DNA from: an uncultured Treponema sp.
GTDB taxonomy: Bacteria; Spirochaetota; Spirochaetia; Treponematales; Treponemataceae
Assembly: GCA_937893155.1 (NCBI GenBank)
Contig: CALBGU010000268.1
Location: forward strand, 1 to 43,229
Direction: 5' to 3'
Length of the DNA stretch: 43,229 nt
Made by a program: the position numbers and the translations under genes. The notes beneath the pieces were generated by a model, which worked only from the letters and a program-made list of their open reading frames with translations, made no database searches and was not told where the DNA came from. Positions 39,279 through 43,229 of this stretch are shown here, piece after piece; positions within the stretch are counted from its first letter, which is position 1; every line of letters begins with the position of its first letter.

Positions 39279-39343
39279 TTGACTTTATTCGATATTCTGA
39301 TATGATATGACATATCAAGTTGACAAATTTACAGATTTTGTCA
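39279..39343 (+). promoter_or_regulatory. Promoter and possible operators of the fab operon
   Basis: TTGACT (39279-39284), 16 bases, TATGAT (39301-39306). Two dyads follow: GATATG-A-CATATC (39304-39316) on the start region, and TGACAAA (39321-39327) with TTTGTCA (39337-39343). Either could bind a fatty-acid regulator; neither clearly fits the FapR or FabT consensus. Confidence 0.6.
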
Positions 39344-39369
39344 TTTATCTTTTTCTAAGGAGATTAAGC

Positions 39370-40326
39370 ATGGCTAAGAAATACGCTTTTCTTTTCCCGG
39401 GACAGGGAGCACAAGAACCTGGTATGATGAAGGACATTTGCGAGGCTTTTCCAACCGCGCGCGCAGTCATCGACAAGATTTCTGAAGTTACAGGACAGAA
39501 CATTCCTCATCTTTTGTGGGAAACAGACAAAGCAACGTTGAGCCGCAGTGATAATTCTCAGCTCGCTATTATGGCTTCTAGCCTTGCTGTTATGGAGGCG
39601 TTAAGAGCAAAGGGCATTACACCGAGCGCGGCGATGGGATTCAGCTTAGGCGAATTCCCTGCATTGTATGCCGCGGGCGTTCTTTCGTTCGATGATGTGG
39701 TTAAGGTGGTGCAGCAGCGCGGCAAGATTATGCAGGGCGTGTGCGAAGACATCGCAAAGGAAAACGAGGGACACGCGCCGGGAATGAGCGCAATTATCGG
39801 CTTGCCTCCAGAAAAGGTGGAAGAGATTGCTAAAAACGCAGGCAATGCGTATGCGGCAAACCTCAACAGCGTAAAGCAGACGGTCATTTCTGGCACTGCC
39901 GACGGTTTGACAAAAGCCGAAGAGCTTGCAAAGGAAGCGGGCGCGCGCAGAACAGTTCGCCTTGCGGTTGCAGGTCCTTTCCATTCTCCGTTGATGCAGA
40001 AAGCAGCGGACGGCTTGGAAGCGGCGATTAAAGACGTTGCTTTTAACGACCCGAAACTTCCGCTGTTCTCAAACGTTACAGGAAAGAAAGTGGAAAGCGG
40101 AGACGAGGCAAAGAAGAGCGCAGTTTTGCACTTGACGCACGGCGTTCGCTGGACAGACGAAGAGAAAGTGCTTGCGGATATGATTGCGGCGGACACAGAA
40201 AACGAGTGGGTTATTCTTGAAGTTGGTCCGGGCAAGGTGCTTTCTAACCTCTGGCGCGATACAGAAGCGGGCGCAAAGTGGGTTTCAACGCCAGTGAACA
40301 CCGCAGACGCAGTAAACGCACTCTAG
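39370..40326 (+). CDS. fabD: Malonyl-CoA:ACP transacylase
   Basis: Start at ATG 39370 after AAGGAG (318 residues). LFPGQGAQEPGM opens the acyltransferase fold; the nucleophile motif is GFSLGEFPAL, with Phe where His is usual (GHSLGE). The catalytic His is in VAGPFHSPLM, and an Arg in VVQQRGKIMQ binds malonate. It loads malonyl onto ACP to start chain elongation. It is the first gene of the operon fabD-fabG-fabF-fabZ, with 9 bases to fabG. No acpP, fabH or enoyl reductase gene is in the window. Confidence 0.95.
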   Translation: MAKKYAFLFPGQGAQEPGMMKDICEAFPTARAVIDKISEVTGQNIPHLLWETDKATLSRSDNSQLAIMASSLAVMEALRAKGITPSAAMGFSLGEFPALYAAGVLSFDDVVKVVQQRGKIMQGVCEDIAKENEGHAPGMSAIIGLPPEKVEEIAKNAGNAYAANLNSVKQTVISGTADGLTKAEELAKEAGARRTVRLAVAGPFHSPLMQKAADGLEAAIKDVAFNDPKLPLFSNVTGKKVESGDEAKKSAVLHLTHGVRWTDEEKVLADMIAADTENEWVILEVGPGKVLSNLWRDTEAGAKWVSTPVNTADAVNAL

Positions 40327-40335
40327 GAGAAAACA

Positions 40336-41088
40336 ATGGCATTACTTGAAAATAAAAAAGCACTGGTTACAGGCTCATCTCGCGGCATTGGTCGCGGCAT
40401 TGCGGAGAAATTCTTGAGCGAAGGCTGTGAAGTGTGGGGTCTTTGCTCAAAGCCGAGTGCAGCGAAAGAAGATTTGGAGAAACTCGCCTCTGAAAAGGGC
40501 GTAGCGTTCCACGAGATTTATGCAGACGTGGGAAATGCGGAAAACGTTACGGAAGTCGTGAAAGCGGCTCTCGCAGAGGCAGGCTGTTTCGATATTCTGG
40601 TGAACAATGCAGGCATTACGCGCGACGGGCTTTCGTTCCGTATGAAGAAAGAAGATTGGGACGATGTTATCCGCGTGAACCTCACGAGCGTGTTCCTTAT
40701 CAGTCAGATTGTTTCAAGCAATATGATTCGTGCAAAAGGCAAGAGCTGTTCAATTATCAATATGGCTTCAATCGTCGGTTTGCACGGGCAAGGCGGTCAA
40801 GTGAATTACGCGGCAAGCAAGGGCGGAATCATCGCATACACAAAGGCACTCGCGAAAGAAGTGGGAAGCCGCGGTGTTCGCGTGAACGCAATCGCGCCGG
40901 GATTTATCGAAACAGATATGACAGCCGTACTCAAAGACGATATGAAAGCGCAATGGGTAGAGGGCTTGCCGCTCAAGAGAGCAGGAAAACCAGAGGATAT
41001 TGCGAATGCGGCTTTGTTCCTTGCTTCAGATTTGAGCACATACATCACAGCCCAAGTCATCGGTGTTGATGGCGGAATGGGCGCATAA
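40336..41088 (+). CDS. fabG: 3-oxoacyl-ACP reductase
   Basis: An SDR of 250 residues with TGSSRGIGRGIAEKF (NADPH loop), NNAGITRDGLSFRM (typical of FabG), the Ser in IINMASIVGLHG, Tyr/Lys in YAASKGG, and PGFIETDMTAVL, also FabG-like. It reduces 3-ketoacyl-ACP with NADPH. AGGAGAAAAC precedes ATG, 9 bases after fabD. The 100-base gap to fabF contains a hairpin repeat. Confidence 0.95.
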   Translation: MALLENKKALVTGSSRGIGRGIAEKFLSEGCEVWGLCSKPSAAKEDLEKLASEKGVAFHEIYADVGNAENVTEVVKAALAEAGCFDILVNNAGITRDGLSFRMKKEDWDDVIRVNLTSVFLISQIVSSNMIRAKGKSCSIINMASIVGLHGQGGQVNYAASKGGIIAYTKALAKEVGSRGVRVNAIAPGFIETDMTAVLKDDMKAQWVEGLPLKRAGKPEDIANAALFLASDLSTYITAQVIGVDGGMGA

Positions 41089-41163
41089 CCGCCGCACGCA
41101 CAGCGTGTTTTACAAAACAGCCTTTGGCTGTGTCATTATCGGGCTTGACCCGATAATCTATTG
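41089..41163. repeat. Hairpin repeats in the fabG-fabF gap
   Basis: CGCACAGCGTGTTTT (41097-41111) is the inverse of 2287-2301. ACAGCC-TTT-GGCTGT (41117-41131) is a tight hairpin. GTCATTATCGGGCTTGACCC with CGATAATCTATT (41132-41162) is the best copy of the dispersed palindrome, stem ATTATCGGG/CCCGATAAT. There is no T-run, so transcription may continue into fabF while the hairpins alter mRNA stability. Confidence 0.75.
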
Positions 41164-41188
41164 CAAGTGTATTTAGGAGAATACAGAT

Positions 41189-42436
41189 ATGAGAAGAGTA
41201 GTTATTACAGGTATGGGTGCGGTTACTCCGCTCGGAAATAATGTTAAAGATACTTGGGAAGCGGTAAAGGCTGGAAAATGCGGTATTGCGCTTACCACTC
41301 ACTTTGATACAACTGCGTTCAACGTGAAGTATTCTGCGGAAGTCAAGAACTTCAATGCGTCAGATTATATGGATTCAAAAGACGCGCGCAAGATGGCTCG
41401 TTTCAGTCAGTATGCAGTCGCGGCGGCTGGTATGGCTTTGGAAGATGCGGGCATCAAGGGAAATGCGGACATCTTGAACGAAACACCGATTTATTTGGGT
41501 GTTGGTATCGGCGGTTTTGAAGTTACCGAAGACAGCTGTATCCGCTACTACAAGAGCGAGTTCAAGAGAGTTCCTCCGATGACTATTCCGCAGCTCATTC
41601 CAAACGAAGCGGCAGGCAACATCGCAATGCAGTTCGGTATTCACGGAACAGCGCACACGGTGGCGACTGCGTGTTCTTCTGGCACAGACGCAATCGGCGA
41701 CGCACTCGACCAGATTCGCTCAGGGAGAGCAGATGTGTGCTTGGCTGGCGGCGCAGAATCAACAATCAACGGCTTTTCTGTTCTTTCGTTCGACGTGTTG
41801 CAGGCGTTGAGCAAGAAATGGGCAGACGACCCGTCAAAAGCCTGCCGTCCGTTCGACAAGGACCGCGACGGTTTCACGATGGGCGAGGGAAGCGCAATCC
41901 TCATTCTCGAGGAATATGAGCACGCAAAGGCTCGCGGCGCAAAGATTTATGCAGAGCTTGCAGGCTACGGCGGAACAACAGACGGCTATCACCTCACAGC
42001 CCCGAACCCAGACGGAGTTCAGGGAAGCCGCGCTATGACGCTCGCGATGAAAGACGCAGGCGTGAAGCCAGAGGACATTCAGTATTACAACGCACACGGA
42101 ACATCAACTCACTTGAACGATTCAGGCGAAACAACGATGATTAAAAAGGCGTTCGGCGAGGCGGCAAAGAACTTGCACATCTCTTCCACAAAGTCTATGA
42201 CTGGGCATTGCTTGGGAGCAACGGGCGCAATCGAGGCTATGCTTAGCGTTTTGGCAATCAACGACAGCTTTGTTCCTCCGACAATCAACCTCGACAATCA
42301 GGACATCGAGGGCGGTTGCGACCTTAACTACACACCAAACAAGGGAATCGAGATGAACATTGATTGTGCAATGAGCGCAACGTTCGGCTTTGGCGGACAC
42401 AACGGCGTTGTTGTGCTGAAGAAGGTTAAGGACTAA
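41189..42436 (+). CDS. fabF: 3-oxoacyl-ACP synthase II
   Basis: A condensing enzyme of 415 residues: RRVVITGMGAVTPLGNN at the start, the active-site Cys in VATACSSGTDAIGDAL, and His in NAHGTSTHLND and SMTGHCLGATGAIE. FGFGGHNGVVVLKK closes the fold. It condenses acyl-ACP with malonyl-ACP. AGGAGAATACAG precedes ATG. It is separated from fabG by the repeat block and from fabZ by 14 bases. Confidence 0.96.
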   Translation: MRRVVITGMGAVTPLGNNVKDTWEAVKAGKCGIALTTHFDTTAFNVKYSAEVKNFNASDYMDSKDARKMARFSQYAVAAAGMALEDAGIKGNADILNETPIYLGVGIGGFEVTEDSCIRYYKSEFKRVPPMTIPQLIPNEAAGNIAMQFGIHGTAHTVATACSSGTDAIGDALDQIRSGRADVCLAGGAESTINGFSVLSFDVLQALSKKWADDPSKACRPFDKDRDGFTMGEGSAILILEEYEHAKARGAKIYAELAGYGGTTDGYHLTAPNPDGVQGSRAMTLAMKDAGVKPEDIQYYNAHGTSTHLNDSGETTMIKKAFGEAAKNLHISSTKSMTGHCLGATGAIEAMLSVLAINDSFVPPTINLDNQDIEGGCDLNYTPNKGIEMNIDCAMSATFGFGGHNGVVVLKKVKD

Positions 42437-42450
42437 TCTGGAGAAAGAAA

Positions 42451-42888
42451 ATGGCATTGACAAATGACATCGAAAGCCTTTTGCCACACAGAAAGCCGTT
42501 TTTGTTCGTGGACTCAATCGAGAGCACAGACGAAAACGGAAGTGTGAGCTATAGAAAGTTCACGGAAGAAGATTTTTTCTTCAAGGGACATTTCCCGTCT
42601 TATCCTGTAGTTCCAGGCGTTATTCTTATTGAAACAATGGCGCAGGCAGGCGGCGCGGCGTTGAGCTATCAAAAGATGTTCGACGAGGGAAGTTTGTTCT
42701 TTCTCGCGACAGTGAATAACGTGAAGTTCAAGCACCAAGTGCGCCCGGGCGACACGGTTCGTATGGAAATCACGAACAAGCGTTGCACCAAGAAAATGGT
42801 CGTGCAGGAAGGCAAAGCCTACGTTGGCGACACGCTTTGTGCGCAAGCCGAATGGATGTGCCTCGTCGGCTCAGGCGAGAGCAAATAA
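42451..42888 (+). CDS. fabZ: 3-hydroxyacyl-ACP dehydratase
   Basis: A hot-dog fold protein of 145 residues. LLPHRKPFLFVDSI begins the fold; KGHFPSYPVVPGVILIETMAQAGG has the catalytic His and Glu of FabZ/FabA, with Tyr-Pro where FabZ usually has N/D-x-P. FKHQVRPGDTVRMEI follows. It removes water from 3-hydroxyacyl-ACP. It is the last gene of the operon. Confidence 0.93.
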   Translation: MALTNDIESLLPHRKPFLFVDSIESTDENGSVSYRKFTEEDFFFKGHFPSYPVVPGVILIETMAQAGGAALSYQKMFDEGSLFFLATVNNVKFKHQVRPGDTVRMEITNKRCTKKMVVQEGKAYVGDTLCAQAEWMCLVGSGESK

Positions 42889-42905
42889 GATTATTGCAAA
42901 CATAA

Positions 42906-42946
42906 AAACTCCCGCGTTGATGTTGCTCAATGCGGGAGTTTTTTTA
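42906..42946. terminator. Bidirectional terminator after fabZ
   Basis: AAACTCCCGC (42906-42915) pairs with GCGGGAGTTT (42932-42941), continued by T-run; convergent genes flank it. Confidence 0.85.
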
Positions 42947-42954
42947 ATCGCCTT

Positions 42955-43143
42955 CTAAAAGGAAATCGCCTCTGTTTTTGCTTTATCAAAGTCAAAATCT
43001 TTCGGCAAAATCCCGACAACACGATTCAACGCCGCAATTTTTTCATCTTTCGTCATTTCGCGCGGAACAGGCGAAAGACGAAAATACGGTTTCCCGTCTT
43101 TTTCCACCTTATTTTCCAGCGTCAACATCGACGAAGAACACAT
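42955..43143 (-). CDS. Small protein of unknown function downstream of an HNH gene
   Basis: 62 residues (or 57 from the second ATG), starting 3 bases after the stop of the HNH fragment, so in the same transcript. It shows FRLSPVPREMTKDEKIAALNRVVGILPKDFDFDKAKTE, a helical, charged stretch recalling small antitoxin-like proteins, but no family can be named. The ribosome site is poor, suggesting reinitiation after the HNH gene. It ends 10 bases from the fabZ terminator. Confidence 0.55.
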   Translation of the reverse strand: MCSSSMLTLENKVEKDGKPYFRLSPVPREMTKDEKIAALNRVVGILPKDFDFDKAKTEAISF

Positions 43144-43146
43144 ATC

Positions 43147-43229
43147 TTAACTGTCGCTTTTTCGGCGATTGCAATCTTTGCAAAGAATCTGACAATTTTC
43201 AAGCGTAGTATGTCCGCCCTGACTCCACG
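43147..43229 (-). CDS. HNH endonuclease, C-terminal end only
   Basis: The minus-strand frame enters from the window edge and reads WSQGGHTTLENCQILCKDCN followed by RRKSDS and stop. This is the last third of an HNH nuclease domain: the GG-x-TTLEN-x-Q-x-LC-x-x-CN-x-x-K block, where Asn and the following His/Cys residues belong to the zinc and metal sites. The start is outside the window. It may be a restriction or homing-type enzyme. Confidence 0.75.
   Translation of the reverse strand, partial: WSQGGHTTLENCQILCKDCNRRKSDS

Overview
The window looks like a chromosomal segment of a host-associated Treponema (Spirochaetota). The clearest marker is a core flagellin of the spirochaete FlaB type (16124-16984, minus). 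A PilZ domain, lipoproteins with relaxed lipoboxes, anaerobic metabolism (class III ribonucleotide reductase) and a fibre-type GH3 glucosidase fit an anaerobic gut or rumen treponeme. The genus call is inference from gene content; I see no rRNA, tRNA or CRISPR array.

Layout. 1-4278: a peptide-modification (RiPP) locus with two radical SAM/SPASM enzymes, a TIM-barrel hydrolase, a nitroreductase and an unlisted 49-residue Cys-rich precursor with two ACGTACG blocks. 4304-7671: an apparent five-gene operon (NmrA-like reductase, GNAT, Rrf2 regulator, Zn-macrodomain, class M sirtuin), an ADP-ribosylation/redox module. 7753-11850: a 41-bp-period repeat array, a helical protein, an esterase, a flavodoxin, a PNPOx-like protein, and a divergent pair (PD40 propeller, XRE regulator) whose 5' ends look eroded. 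11870-15060: anaerobic nucleotide reduction on the minus strand. The NrdD large chain stops before its glycyl-radical loop, and that loop is encoded as a separate 63-residue protein between nrdD and nrdG; upstream lie two NrdR-like boxes. 15235-20706: SDR, flaB with a sigma-28 promoter, a solute-binding protein, purD and a zinc-ribbon protein. 20835-28328: a Rel (p)ppGpp synthetase with a degenerate hydrolase site, two spirochaete-type unknowns, an outer-membrane barrel, a PilZ protein and an RlmM-like methyltransferase. 28407-37653: tex, a permuted GH3 enzyme, a VanZ-like protein, an Lrp regulator with its aminotransferase, and a TPR protein. 37753-39165: a small helical protein behind a 21-bp-period array, and a lipoprotein with a G8 tract in its promoter. 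39279-42888: the fabD-fabG-fabF-fabZ fatty-acid elongation operon. 42955-43229: the end of an HNH endonuclease gene and a small downstream protein.

Three patterns cut across the genes. (1) Four unrelated degenerate arrays (period 41, 41, 41 and 21 bp, about 4 or 2 helical turns) each sit just upstream of the -35 of a candidate promoter. (2) At least six genes without a Shine-Dalgarno site (nrdD, purD, a zinc-ribbon gene, pilZ, tex, vanZ-like) have a -10 box 6-11 nt before the start codon and are candidates for leaderless translation. (3) A short palindromic element is scattered in at least four intergenic gaps.
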